Under the pieces are notes generated by a model that searched no databases, was not told the origin of the DNA, and saw nothing but the letters and a program-made list of their open reading frames with translations. A stretch of 64,000 bases of DNA from Malurus cyaneus samueli (taxonomy: Eukaryota; Chordata; Aves; Passeriformes; Maluridae), in NCBI GenBank assembly GCA_009741485.1, contig CM019236.1, forward strand, positions 30,775,269 to 30,839,268, in the 5' to 3' direction. Of the stretch, positions 39,027-51,015 are shown in pieces. Position 1 is the stretch's first letter; every line of letters starts with the position of its first letter. Both the position numbers and the translations under genes were made by a program.

Positions 39027-42000
39027 CATGGGAAGGTCTTGCCTCCTCTACACTAGGAGAGTGGTATTTTCTACCATTTAATGAAATTAAATGTGTGAGA
39101 AATACTGTGTATGAAAGGCTTTGCACAGACAGCATATGCCCTCTAAAGCCTCAGGAAGATGATATGGGTAGTCTGTATAACTGCATCAGGTAAAAGGACT
39201 TTGTGATGCAAGTAACTGGTTGGAAAAGAAAGGACAAAATTTCAGTACTTCCCACAATACTGCCCTTCACTAGTAGCCAACTTCTATTTTAACTCCAAGA
39301 CATCAGAAAGGAACAAAAACTCTGAGACTATGTAATTGCAGAGTGATGGCTTATCCAACTGAGCAGAAAAACCCATTGACGTACACAGGATGAAAAAGTG
39401 TTTTAATATTTCCTAGGAAGGGGCAAAAAGAAGTTTATAAGATGACTGGCAAGGCCACACAGTGATTGACAAAGAGACTGTGTGCTGACACTAACAGACT
39501 TTATGGAAGACAGTATGAAGAACAGAGAGGATGGAGATTACAGTAGTCTACAGTGTAGGTTAGTAATGGAGAGGATGGTTAGAACTGTAGGAGGATGAAG
39601 CACAGGAAGATGCCAGCTTACCTAAAAAATTGTCAATACTACTGAAAAACCGAATATGGAGGCCAACTCTGAATAAGAAGGATGGCCCACTAAGCAACAT
39701 AAGCACAGGGATAAATCAGAAGGACCTGATTGAAGGAGAAGAGAAACAGGGACATGTTACCCTCAATAATGATCAAAACAGAAATGAGCAAAAGATGGTA
39801 ATAAGAAAGAATCAGGTTTAGAAATAGAAAAATTCTAATGTCAGAAATAGAAAGTTTCTAATGTGTAAAACTGCACACATTTTTTTGGAAAGGAAAGGAA
39901 ACATTAGAGACGAGAATGGTCAAGGAGTAGGCCTTATTATGCCAGAATGAAGGAAATAAAGAATGGCGTGACTTTTCTCTTGTGTTCTAATGTCCCCTAC
40001 TCATCACAGCACACCAACATATACAAATACTTCTGAGGGATCTCAAAAGTAAATAGACACTAGTTAGGTTCTACTGCTCCAAGAGAAACACACTAATTAC
40101 CAAAAGAGGTATCAACAGCAGGCTCTAAATGAAGTCTCTAAATAAAATTTTGCTGTAAGTATAATAATAAAAATTTAATAATAAATAGAAACGCACAGCT
40201 AAAGTTTTGCTAGGCATACAAAGCAAAAGAGTATGAAAATATGAAAGCAAAAGAGTATGTTGTCTAAACATAGGCCCAAGATTAGAAAAAATACTCTCTA
40301 GTTTCATTAAGAGGCTTTGCTTGTAGGCAAAGGCAATATGCCTACTGGGATTAAAGACAGGGGCAGACAATTACTGTTCCAGCCCAAGTTAGATAAGGCA
40401 GAAGAATGAGCAAATTAGTAACATGTATGCAAACCAATCAGCTGTAGTTCTGGTTCTGTAAGCTGTAATTTCTGTGACAATTTCTTATCAATGTAGCACA
40501 TCTTCATTTAATGAATATAATTTATTTTAAAACCACATTAATAAAGAGTATTTTTTTACCTTCTGTTATGTAACTGTTCTTAAGTTTCTTCTACTACTCT
40601 GAATGCTGATAGAGATGGGTAGAGTCAGAATTTCCATTTTCCAAGTGAGTTGGAGGCTGCATACTTACCCAAACCTTTGTGTGAAGCTAATGGTGATATA
40701 TATTATTTTTTATTACTTTGCTTGCTAGAAAACAACAGACCCAAGTTAGAGCCCTTCCGTTAGCAGCACTCTGTTGTATACAATCCTAGATAAGTATATA
40801 ACCTGTACAAAGGAAATTTTCACCCAAATAAGCTTTAAAACAGTATTCATACAGAGGTATTATTCAATAGGAAAAGAAATCCATTAACATGATGCAAAGA
40901 AAAAGCAAATCATGTTCTCTCAATAAATGGACCAGATAAGATGCCAGTTATTGATTTATTCTGAGATACTGGAATACTAAATCTACTGCTGTATCCAGGC
41001 ATACTTTACCTTTTGGAACTCTCATTGTGATGTATTTTTATGTTTAAGAATCAGAATTCTGTTTAAGAGCAAAGACATATATTTATGCAGCCAGGTTTTC
41101 TTTATCTGCTGGAAGAAATCACTATCTTTTGCTGAAATTTTCTTGCATAAATATTGTCTTTCAGATTTAATATTTATTTCTGTTGGTGTCCTCCAGGCAT
41201 TGAAGCGTTGCTATTTTGTGCCTCTACAGTGATTTTATGACTTGTCCAAGTACAGGCCTTCTAATTTCTATTTCAGAGATTGTTTCCTATGTGTATTTAC
41301 TATTTTCTAAAATATTTTCAAATAGAAGGGTCAGCCTCTCACTACACAGTGGCGGGATAGAGAAAAAGGACAATGACTGAAAATGTTTTCTTCCAAAGGT
41401 CATTCAGGGGAGCGCAACTGTAACCTTGGACCCACAAACAACATTTCACCCATAATATAAATAAATATAATAGCTATTGCCCCTATGCTATATGTCACAA
41501 GAGTAATAGAATAGTTTTTTGTGAAGCATGAAGTCAGAACACCCTTTAATAAATACTGTGCAATTGGGTAACTACTTTAAGCAGGCTGAATAACCCTCAA
41601 GTATTAAACTACACTTCCTCTTCATACCAAGAGGTTTCAGAATGAAATGGGTCCCCATGGCTTGGCAGACTATTGTATTATTAGAACAAAAAAAAAAAAA
41701 AAAAACCATTTAAAATGGTACGGGAGCAAGCTGAAACATTAGCACTAAGCTTCCCAAATCTGTTTTTTAAAAAACCAAGGTATTTGGTAGCAATGTTACC
41801 ATGTACTGCAAAATATGAATAATCCTATTAGCACAATTTATATGATAGATTCTTCAGGTATTCCAATTTACAGTAGGCAAAAACAGAATGATGCACATAG
41901 ATAATAATAACTCATAGACCCCAAGTTATCTTTTTCAGTGGTCCTGGAGGCCATACAAATATTATCAACTTATCCATGCTACAACATTTTAAGAAACTAC

Positions 42001-45000
42001 TTAAAATGTCTTCTGCTGCTTGCCATGAGCTTCTATGGAAGTCTTAGCCATCCACAGGGAACCAGAGATGCAAAGACTGTTTTTGAAGCTTCTTGCTGGA
42101 TTATTCAGAGGTCATTTGCCCAATTACTGACATCTAAATTAACTTGGTGGGATAACACCTTAGAAAAGATAGAAGAACTGAATAACACAAAGGATTTCCT
42201 AGATCATGAAATACTGTCAGAAAGCACAGTATGAATAACAGAGTAACAGAATAACAGGGTATGAGTAACCAGAATAACAGAGCAACTCAGGAATTGGATT
42301 ATTTTGAGCATACTTCTAAATCAGATTATGTAGTCAAGAGTCACATGGTCAGGATGCAGGACTGGTCAAGGGAGACATATTAGGCTGACACCATGAATAC
42401 AATGATTTACCTGAGAATAATGAAAACATTAGCTTGTAACATGAGACTACATATATTCTTCTACTTGTAGCTGTACCTCATTCCCACTTCTAGCTGTATG
42501 TCATTCCCTGAATAATGTGCAGGAAAATCAAAACATGAATTAATGCAATTGCTGTCTTGGCTACGTATTTCTTTTATCTTATTCACAGTCTCATTATATC
42601 ATATTGCAGTAAGTTCAAATATCTAAAGCAATGAAAAATATTAGTATCAATTTTTTAGTATCTGTATTTAGTCTTCATTGACATCTTTCTACCACTGTTT
42701 GGGTCATAAAACCAAATTACTTTTTTATTTTTTCCCTGTGGTTTTCAAGAGATATTTAGTGTTACCTATACTAAATATCAAAAAACACTGATCAGAGTGA
42801 AAACAAAATAGTGATGAATTTCTAACAGCTATTTATATGGGTTCCATTTGAGTCTAGATCATATTTGAGTCATATTTTTATACTGTGGGATAGAATTGCT
42901 AAAAGCATTAAGAAACAACCCTAGAAATTCTTATGTAATGAAAGGACTCCAGAAGGAGTTTTAAGGAAAGTAACAAGGATCTTCCAATGAAATTGTGAAA
43001 CCTGGTAATAATTAAATTTAATTATCTGGAAAAAAGAAAAAAAGGAATGTAATTATTCTTGGCAAACAACTCCAACACTCTATTAGAATGTTGTTTATTT
43101 ACTTTTGAATTGAAATAAAGTGTAGCAAGAATTCTATTTCTACTTTTTAAAGTTTGAAACTGAACATGATCTGACAACTGCCTGTCCACCTCACAAATGA
43201 GTAAGTATGAAAAGCTATCCTCTGAACCCTCACTATCTGACTTCAGACATAATTAAGTTTTTTACCTGCTTAAATCAATTCATATCTTGTGCACATTACT
43301 ACGATACAACTGCTGAGAAAATTAACCAAAACATGCCGAAATTCAGTGTTAAAACACCCCTTAATTTCTGTAGGAATTTTTCTCTGTTTTTGAATATTTC
43401 AAGGTAATTTTAAATGCCATTTACATTAAAGTACTTTTTTTTAAAATAGAGGTATTTATGTAATATTTATTTTTAAATACTTTCTGTCACTAAAGGAAGC
43501 AACTCTATTGAGTAAAAACTATGTCTAAAAACTTAAATCAACAGATATGGAGTCTCACTTTGTTACTCTAAAATCAGCCACAGGAGGAAAGGAAAGTTCA
43601 AATGCACAACTTTGCATCCCTGCCAAAATACACGAGCTCTATCTTGGTGAATTGAGTCAGTTGAATCCCACTGTGATGATGGAGTTCAGGCTGCAAGAGG
43701 AGTTCATGTTGGGTTGAGTCTGAAGTACCACCCTGGAATGCAATGTGCAGTATCTGTTTTGTATTCCCTTGGGCAGGGAATTTATAGCAAACAGTGCTTT
43801 TGGGAACAGTGTTAGCAACTGAAATACTGCAGCACAAAGTGCCCTCCCAGTAACTCTTAGCTACTGCCACAGTGCGCACAGATAATAAAAATAGAATCTT
43901 GCTTGTTCATCTGAAGTAGCTTCTGAATCCAAGTGATTGTAAATAACTAACTTAAGCCTGATGGTGAACTGAAAATCAGAAATAAACAAACAGAAAGACA
44001 TTTACCTCAGAATTTCAAACCAAAGAAATCCAGCAAAGTAATTGAGGCAAGAGAAATACCTTATCTTAGAATGGGAGCAAGTATTTTTTCCTCTTTAAAA
44101 GTTAGTGTATGCAAAATAATACATAACATTATGTATGTAAAATAATACATTACATTAAGCACATTGTTAAAACTAGAAAAGATTTTTAATTGCTGCAAAT
44201 GCTTTTTGACTAAACTACCAGTGTTCATACTTTGTTTCAATCTGTTTATTTTCCTAAGGCTTTTTTTTTTTTTTTTTTTTAATGACAGTATGAACTGTTA
44301 AACAAAACCTGATCATACGGCTTGGCCCATTCTAAGCAAAAACATTGCTGGGTTCTGATTTATGCCCTATTTAATATTTGTAGTTTTATCAATGCTACTG
44401 CTGTGCACTCTGCTGTGACTTAGCCTGACTACACCTTAACCTCTCTGTCATATAAAAAGAGGTAAGCTATACTTCCATGAATTTTGAGTCTTGCCTGAGA
44501 CATTTATTTTAAAATTTCTATTCAAAGTTATCTTATTTTTTTCTGAATGACAGAGGTTTTAAATGCATTTTTTTTTTATGTTGAACCTGAATTTCTTATT
44601 TACTTAATCCCAGTACTTATATTTTAAATTTGTCCCCAGTCAGCAAATCCGTTTATTTTGGTGCATTGTGCAGCTATGTGCAATACTAAAATATGCAAAC
44701 TGCTGCAAACTTGATTTCTAATATTAAAAATGGGTAATTGTGAGACACTTGCAAATGTTCACGACTCTTGCATTGTATGCATGTGCGTGAATGCAATGAG
44801 AGGATGTGTAGGTGTATGTTCTCAGCTGTGATCCCTAGGGTTAGGGAGTGTCTCATCTGTGTCCTCTGCATACTCTAAGAAGTTTGGGTGGCCACGGACA
44901 GTGTTGCCCCTTTCAGCAACCACTCCTTGGGTTAACAAGGGCATTGTGGCTACTTACTGAGCCTGGGTGGTCACATACTCTTCACACCCTTTTTCAGGGT

Positions 45001-48000
45001 GATGGAAAGCAAGTCTTCATTTTCCATGCAACCCTTCCATAACCAGGTGACTCTCCCAGCTACACACCAAATGCAAGGTCAAAGCTCAACCCCTTCTTGG
45101 GATTGAATTTCACAAAGAAACAAATTAACAATGAAACAATCAATTCCCAGTACTCAGCTAAACCCATCTCATCAGTTTACTATAAAACAACCCTAACTGC
45201 CTCTACCAGGACAGCCAAACTGGAATTTACTTCCCCGTCTTAATGACCTTCAGCTGTCTGCCCCTCCCTCTAGGCCACCAGTTTCTGGCAGGTGCTATAG
45301 GGTGGGGAAGATTTCATCCCCACGTCCAGGACACTGTTAATCACCTCATCCCTCTGTGCTTTGCTCGGCTGACATGCCCCACTTTATATTAGTGGTTTGC
45401 ATTTTTCATTGCCTTGAAGGGTGTAGTGCCAAGGTCTATGACTTCATTTAAAAGACAACAAAAAACTGAAGCCTTGACGGCAAATGTAAGTGGAAGTTCC
45501 AGTGCCATGTTACAGACTCCTCCAGCATCACGATGTAGCCATTCTGGGAATGTAACCTGTTGATCAGCATTTACCCAGCCTATATAAGCATGGCATAGCG
45601 TGCAGTAGAAAAGTATGCAGTAAACCAGCACGATAAAATCGATACATTTTAGAGGCTACTTGGTTCTACCTCTTTTCAGGAAAAAGGCAGTCCTCTGCTC
45701 TCTTACTCTCTGCTTACAAGAATAAAATGGCACTTTCTTTTCACTGAGTGAAAAGCGAATTGTGCTAGTTGTGGAACTCCAGGTGCCAGCATCAGTGAAT
45801 CCAGGCTTACATGCTGACCTTTTCCAGCTCTGCTTTTTCAAAATTTGCTAATTCAATATGAATATGTTATAATGGTAGGTATGAGGTTTGAAGTAGTATC
45901 TTTTCTTACAAGCTGTTGGAAACAAAAACTATAATTTTGGTCACATACTTTTTTCACCATTTTTTTACATCTAAATGGTCTGCCTGTTCTCTTGCTTATG
46001 ACAGGTGATCTAATATCAGACACTACTTCTCCTTATAGACCTTTCCACTTTTATATCCCCATTCTTCCTATGACTATAATCATGTTATTATATACAGCTG
46101 TCACAGAAATGGGAAGAATGTCCCCTGCAGTCCTGAATGCATACACAAGCAAAAACCACAAAAGTAACCCAAACCCAAATCTACATCACAAAACCTACAG
46201 AAACTTTGACTGGAAGCAAGTATGTTTTGAATTCATTGTCTAAACAAGACCTAACATATTTCTAGGGTTAGAATATGTCCTTGAGAAACATATAAATTAC
46301 TAAAATATTGAGGACATTGCCAAAACCTGCTAGAAATAGTTTCAGCAGTTTTGACTTCTTTTGTTCACTGTAGCTGACAAGCATCCTTCAGAAAGTACCA
46401 GTTTGATGATGCTGTTTCATAGCAAACTATTGGTGATAAACATGAACAGTCAACATAAAAAATCCAAGGAAAAATGCAAATTCATTAGTATAACATTCTA
46501 AAACTTTTAAAATAGACTTAGGAAGACCTTTGCGTAAAGGAAAATAAAATGCTCTATTATGTACTTACATTTCTTTATTTCTAATTATGAAGTATTGGGG
46601 GTTGCCACAATGAATATCATAATTTTAATTTCACATTTAGATAAGAAAAAGAAATATATAAACAGAAAAAAAGAAATTATGTGATCAGGAGTAACTGCAA
46701 CATGTTGATAGTATGAAAACGTTTCAACGGAAGATGCAGAATTTCCCAAGCACAAAAAAAAAATCCTAGCAAAAAATATTTTTCCTTCTGCTACCATACC
46801 AACTTTGTGCAACTTTCACAGAGCTGTAAGTGACAAAAACCATAGCAACTAGGTTTCAATTGTGCAATGTATTTCTAATACATTTCTTACAAGTAGAAAA
46901 GGAACAAAAAATTGCATGCTTACACAACAGTTACATATGAGGGAAAATTCTTGTAGTGACTCAATTCAAACTGAATGTTGTTTAATTTGAAAAAAGGGAA
47001 AACCAAAGGCAAAACAAGTTTGGAAGAATTTAGCCTAACAGTCTCATGGATTTGATAAATCTAAAAACAGGTGTTCCAAAATATGAAGATTTGGGAGAAA
47101 TATAAAATACTAAATAATTCCATAGAAGTCAATGTCTCCCAATTCACCTAAACTTGCCAAGTGCACATTTTAAAGTTTCTGAAATAGTGTCAGAACTATC
47201 ATTAATACTGTTTGATTTAAGAACTAGAAACTTTATTACAGAGAATAAGCTTATGAAATGGCAGGAAGATAAATGTGATGACGATTAAACCATATACAAA
47301 AATATGATCTTTAAAATAAGTATCTTGCTATGGAAGAGTGTTACTTGTGATTGTTGTGGAAACATGTCTACATAAATAGCAAATACATAAATTTCTCTTT
47401 TAAGGTTCTAAAGTTGTAAGGAACTGCGATGTTTTGTTTTGTGTTGTGTCAAGCTGTGAACCTAGACCCTGTAATAACTGAATCTTTTCAGCTAAACTTT
47501 GAATGACCTTGTACTTGGAAAATGTTTTTAAATCCTGTTTAGTCATTGCAGTTGTTCAGCAGTTAATCTAAGCACATTGTTTTTTAAGTAAGGTTACCTT
47601 CTTGTTGCCCAAGTGTAATAGGGAACAAATGGTCAAGGGGACAATCATAAAAATATTAAGAACCAGATGAAAAGCAAAAAAGATGGTTATTAAAAGGCAG
47701 AGATGTGGAAAAAGTGAAGGCTACATAGAATCATAGTGACTGGATAATTTAAGGTAGAAGAGAATTAGCAGATCCTAAAAGCAAAGAAAAAGTTTAAAAT
47801 GTTAACACATTAGAATTGACACGATAGTCATTGTTGTCAAATGGACATGTAATAGCACACAAAGATAAATGATGGATAGTGTAAAATCACAAAAATGCGA
47901 TGACGCAATATACAATGAATGATGAACAATAAAAATTAAAAAGGATATTCTAAGGAGAGACATGGTATTGATCAAGAAATTGCTGAATCTCCTTAAATCT

Positions 48001-48969
48001 CCATACAACTGAACAGAAAAGACTCAAATGCAGTCTCCCATCTTTACATTTACATTCATAATTGTGAAGATAAGACTTGCAGTAATAGTAAAAACCGTGG
48101 TAAAAACATTTTGTAAAAATGTTGGCATTGAGTATTGTAGCCACTCTTCTCCTGAGAAGGGTCCCTGGAGCTCAATGTGATACAAAAATCAACTTTGACA
48201 GGCACAGTTACCACCAAGGATGCAGGAATCTTTCTGCTAGGGCCACAGGTGGAAGGATTGGACATTTTAATGCGTGCCCTAATTTACATAGTGTGAAACC
48301 TTCTTGCTTCTCTGCATGCACTCATACACACTATAAGGTTTATTTCTTGTCACAGTGGTACACTCAGGGCAACTTTTTCAAAAACTGTATATAAGTTACA
48401 ATGGAGAGGAAAAGAAAACAAACTTATGTATAAAGACTGGTATATTTCTGTAGTAAGATACTGACATTGGTGAAATGCAATTTCCAGGCTAAAACACATT
48501 CCAACGGCCTGTTTCAACTCCTTTCTCCATTTGTTTGCAGTAAAGTCTGTGCTTTTTATAAGTATTTTGCATCCCGTGTAAGCTACAGGAAACACGCAAG
48601 GATTTGTTTTGCAATATCGTTTAACCTGTTAGTGCAAAACCAAATACTCAGCTTATCTGGATGTCAAACCCAATACATTGACATAGTGGCAACAAATATT
48701 TCGCATATTTGTAAAAATTAGATCTTTGAAACCTTCCTTTGCTTTTAGTTGTAGGCTCTGAAATCCAGCTCAGGAAATGACAAAGCTGAAAAATTTGTCT
48801 GAGAAACAACTGTGCTCATGCATCCTAAAATGCTATTAAGACCTACTCTGAACCCAGGTTTCTGACTCTTCTCTTGCAATTGTTATTACTTAATTCAGAG
48901 AAAAAAGAAACACAAAAAGAGGAAAACGTATGATGCATCTCACTCAAGTATATTGGAGCCTCAGCACCT
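39027..48969. other. Gene-poor upstream region
   Basis: About 10 kb of AT-rich DNA with no supported gene. Simple tracts are an 18-base A run at 41688-41705 and a 20-base T run at 44261-44280. GAATAACAG-type units recur three times at 42232-42285. The segment 44850-45380 is GC-richer and LTR-like in texture but I do not recognise it. One 98-codon open frame at 41938-42234 is discussed under rejected items. Confidence 0.4.
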
Positions 48970-49285
48970 CGCAGAACACCCAGGAACATCTCGTAACCTC
49001 ATCAAAGCACAGAAGGGTGTGAAGGGAGGGTGTCAGCGCATGGATCCAGGCTCTGCTCGGCGATGCCGAACAGGACAAGGGGCAAGGGGCACAAAGATAC
49101 ACAGGAAGTTCCACCTGAACATGAAAATTCTTTACTGTGCAGGTGACCAAGCACTCAACTCAGGTTGCCCAGAGAGGTTGTGGAGTCTTCGTCACTGGAG
49201 ATATTAGAGAATAATCCAGTGCCATGTTTTCTGAGATGACCCTGCTTGATCAAGGACGTTGGGCCAAGAGGACCCATTCTATGAG
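48970..49285 (+). mobile_element. CR1 LINE 3' end, sense, next to the CpG island
   Basis: Recognisable CR1 3' blocks in sense orientation: 'aacaggacaaggggcaag', 'cacaggaagttccacctga', 'ttctttactgtgcaggtgac', 'ggttgcccagagaggttgtg', 'gagtcttcgtcactggagat' and 'tgaccctgcttgatcaagg'. The element is 5'-truncated, as most CR1 copies are, and its 3' end abuts the start of the CpG island within a few tens of bases. Confidence 0.85.
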
Positions 49286-49538
49286 TTTTATCTGCGCGGT
49301 TCGTACGTTAACACGTAGGATCTAAACAGCGGCGCGATACAGGTGCTCCTACGGCTCAGGACGGGCAGGGATCCGCTGGATTCCCAGGCATTGCCGACAC
49401 CGCTCGCTCAGCACCTTGGCTGGGCAGCGGGTGCTCCTGGAACTGGCAGAAGAAGGCGGAACAGCCCCGGGGCAGGCGCTCGCCATTCCCTCACAGCGAA
49501 GCACAGCCCCGACCGCCCGCCTCCCGCCGCCCCGCACG

Positions 49539-49548
49539 GCGCATGCGC
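49539..49548. promoter_or_regulatory. NRF1-type motif GCGCATGCGC
   Basis: Perfect palindromic match to the NRF1 consensus within the CpG island, about 290 bases upstream of the proposed ATG. NRF1 sites are typical of CpG-island promoters of housekeeping and cell-cycle genes. Confidence 0.6.
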
Positions 49549-49621
49549 GGCCCGCGGCTCGGGCGGGCGAATTCAAATGTGCCCCTCCGCCCCTTCTCCT
49601 CGCCGGGGTAGCGTTGCGCTG

Positions 49622-49629
49622 TGACGTCA
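49622..49629. promoter_or_regulatory. CRE motif TGACGTCA
   Basis: Perfect eight-base cAMP-response element about 200 bases upstream of the proposed ATG. It is a candidate CREB/ATF site, commonly found close to transcription starts of CpG-island genes. Confidence 0.55.
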
Positions 49630-49678
49630 TTGCACCGCGTCCTCTTTCTGCCCTGCGGTTTCCGGCGCTTTCCGCCCG

Positions 49679-49743
49679 GTGAGTGCGGCGGAAAGTTTTT
49701 GTTTGTGGTGTTCACGGCGTCCTTTCTGTCCCCTTTGCCCCAG
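49679..49743 (+). other. Possible 65-base intron in the 5' UTR
   Basis: A strong donor (CCG followed by GTGAGT) at 49679 faces a strong acceptor (polypyrimidine tract ending TTTGCCCCAG) at 49743. The gap is near the lower size limit of vertebrate introns. It lies upstream of the proposed start codon, so splicing would only alter the leader. It could be unused. Confidence 0.3.
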
Positions 49744-49830
49744 GCGCGGGCGGGCGGGGGCCGCCTGAGCCCGCTCTGCCAGGCGCGGACCCTCCTCTCC
49801 CTGCGGGACGAGCGGCGAGAGGCTCTTGGG

Positions 49831-49923
49831 ATGGCTTCGGGGAGCGCGGAGGCGGCGACGCTGCGGGTGACAGAGCTGGAGGAAGAGCTGCGGGGTCTGG
49901 CGGAGGAGCTGAGGCGCTGCCAG
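49831..49923 (+). CDS. CNTLN: Centlein-like first coding exon (5' end of gene)
   Basis: Thirty-one codons, beginning MASGSAEAAT and ending ELRRCQ, stop in phase 0 at CAG followed by the donor GTACCTGAG. The start is chosen because it is the only in-frame ATG in the island, with G at -3 and +4; the frame stays open upstream but has no other ATG. The second half is an acidic heptad pattern (LEEEL..L.EEL..CQ) typical of a coiled coil and resembles the point in human centlein where the coiled coil begins (LLEEELSSLKEELALCQ). Human centlein has a longer N-terminus that is absent here. Centlein is a centrosomal coiled-coil protein that links C-Nap1 (CEP250) and CEP68 to hold centrosomes together and also binds microtubules. 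The rest of the gene lies beyond the window. The assignment rests on a short match, so another coiled-coil gene remains possible. Confidence 0.6.
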
Positions 49924-50538
49924 GTACCTGAGTGTGGGACGCGGGGCGGCCCGGCACCGGGCGGGCGTGTCCTGCTTGGGACCGCGGGTTCGTGTCCCGC
50001 TCCCGGTGGGAAAAAGGAGGAGCAGGGCCGCGGGCGCCCGGGGTCTTGCCCTGGATTGGAACCACCTATCCTGAGATTGATGATTTTTCTTTCACCCTCC
50101 CAGAAGCCACGGTTCACTTGCATTGAAATGGCAAGAGTATCGGAGTGCTGCCTTGTGCATTACCGGGGAAAAACGAATAGACAGGAGTTTTAGAGAATTG
50201 TAAGTTTTGAAGGAGCCTTTGGAGGTCATTTAATCCTTTCCCCAGCCTTGCAGCAGGATTAAATATACGCAAGATTTTTATGGGAAGGGAGGGGTTAATG
50301 AGTAGTTATGGCTGTACTTTGAAAGCTTCCCCCTCTTTCAAAGTGTCTTTCCCTGTGATCTCCCTGCATACGTACACTTCCCTCATTTTTCCAGTTGTTC
50401 GTTCATCTCTGATAATTAGGTGAGTACTTTGAAAATACAACAATGTTGGTAATATGAGGGCTTGTTGTAGAAATCAGTGAAAACTCTGTCAATCACATAG
50501 ATTACATCAAAAGTATATGACAGAGAGGAAGGTGACAC

Positions 50539-51015
50539 CTAATGCTGCAGTGCTTTCTCACTTACCTTAATGTGTAACCAAAGCATTATTTTCACATGGG
50601 ATGTGGTCTGGTTAAAGCCACGAAGACCTGGGTTGACGAACCCATCAGAAGAAAGCATTGATGTAGAAGTTAGTAGAGGTTGCCTTCTCCAAGCAGCGTT
50701 GGTACTCATGATAATTGGCATTGGATTCATGCCATGGGTAGAATCAAGACTTCTTGAGAAAATGTATTGCATAGGAGATCTGTGGGGAGAGGGGGCTGTC
50801 AGTGGAAATCCTGTTTGGAAATGTTGAACAATGCTAAATGGTTTGAAAAGATCTTCCAAGTCTTGTGAAAGAAATTCAGGAAACTTTTTATAAAGATCCA
50901 GTTTACTATTCCTAGTATGCAGATGTGCACTATCAAACAAAATTTGGTGGAGGCAGAAGGAAGCCCTGTGCTCTGGCCGTTTGCTAGTTGAAGATAACTT
51001 ATGTATTGCTAAAAC
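50539..51015 (-). CDS. Candidate terminal exon of an unidentified antisense gene
   Basis: Minus strand. After the acceptor TTCTACTAG the frame is open for 158 codons to a TAA/TAG-type stop at 50539. Visible pieces include STSKRPEHRASFCLHQILFD near the start, an acidic/hydrophobic stretch KFPEFLSQDLEDLFKPF in the middle, a proline/serine-rich part (LTAPSPHRSPMQ), and a C-terminal end ...KVSEKALQH. Composition is protein-like, with no low-complexity bias. It begins in phase 0 and so fits the phase-0 end of the upstream candidate exon at 51987-52304. I do not recognise a domain. It could be the last coding exon of a nested gene or part of a recently decayed one. Confidence 0.42.
   Translation of the reverse strand, partial: VLAIHKLSSTSKRPEHRASFCLHQILFDSAHLHTRNSKLDLYKKFPEFLSQDLEDLFKPFSIVQHFQTGFPLTAPSPHRSPMQYIFSRSLDSTHGMNPMPIIMSTNAAWRRQPLLTSTSMLSSDGFVNPGLRGFNQTTSHVKIMLWLHIKVSEKALQH

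Larger units (their letters stand above)
49290..50060 (+). promoter_or_regulatory. CpG island promoter
   Basis: This is the only strongly GC- and CpG-rich stretch in the window, standing out sharply from AT-rich flanks. It contains an NRF1-like palindrome, a full CRE, no TATA box at a sensible distance, and a first coding exon with a splice donor. This is the usual architecture of a broadly expressed, TATA-less vertebrate promoter. Transcription probably starts around 49560-49660, which is inferred from motif positions. Confidence 0.8.

Noticed and set aside
41938..42234. 98-codon plus-strand open frame following TTTTTCAG
   Set aside because: The acceptor is plausible and the sequence looks protein-like, but open frames of this length are expected several times by chance in a window of this composition. 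No donor or companion exon was found.
49349..50123. Long minus-strand and alternative-frame open frames over the CpG island (up to 210 codons)
   Set aside because: High GC content removes stop codons in all frames. The translations are proline/arginine/alanine-rich and carry no domain; the plus-strand exon with its donor explains the region.
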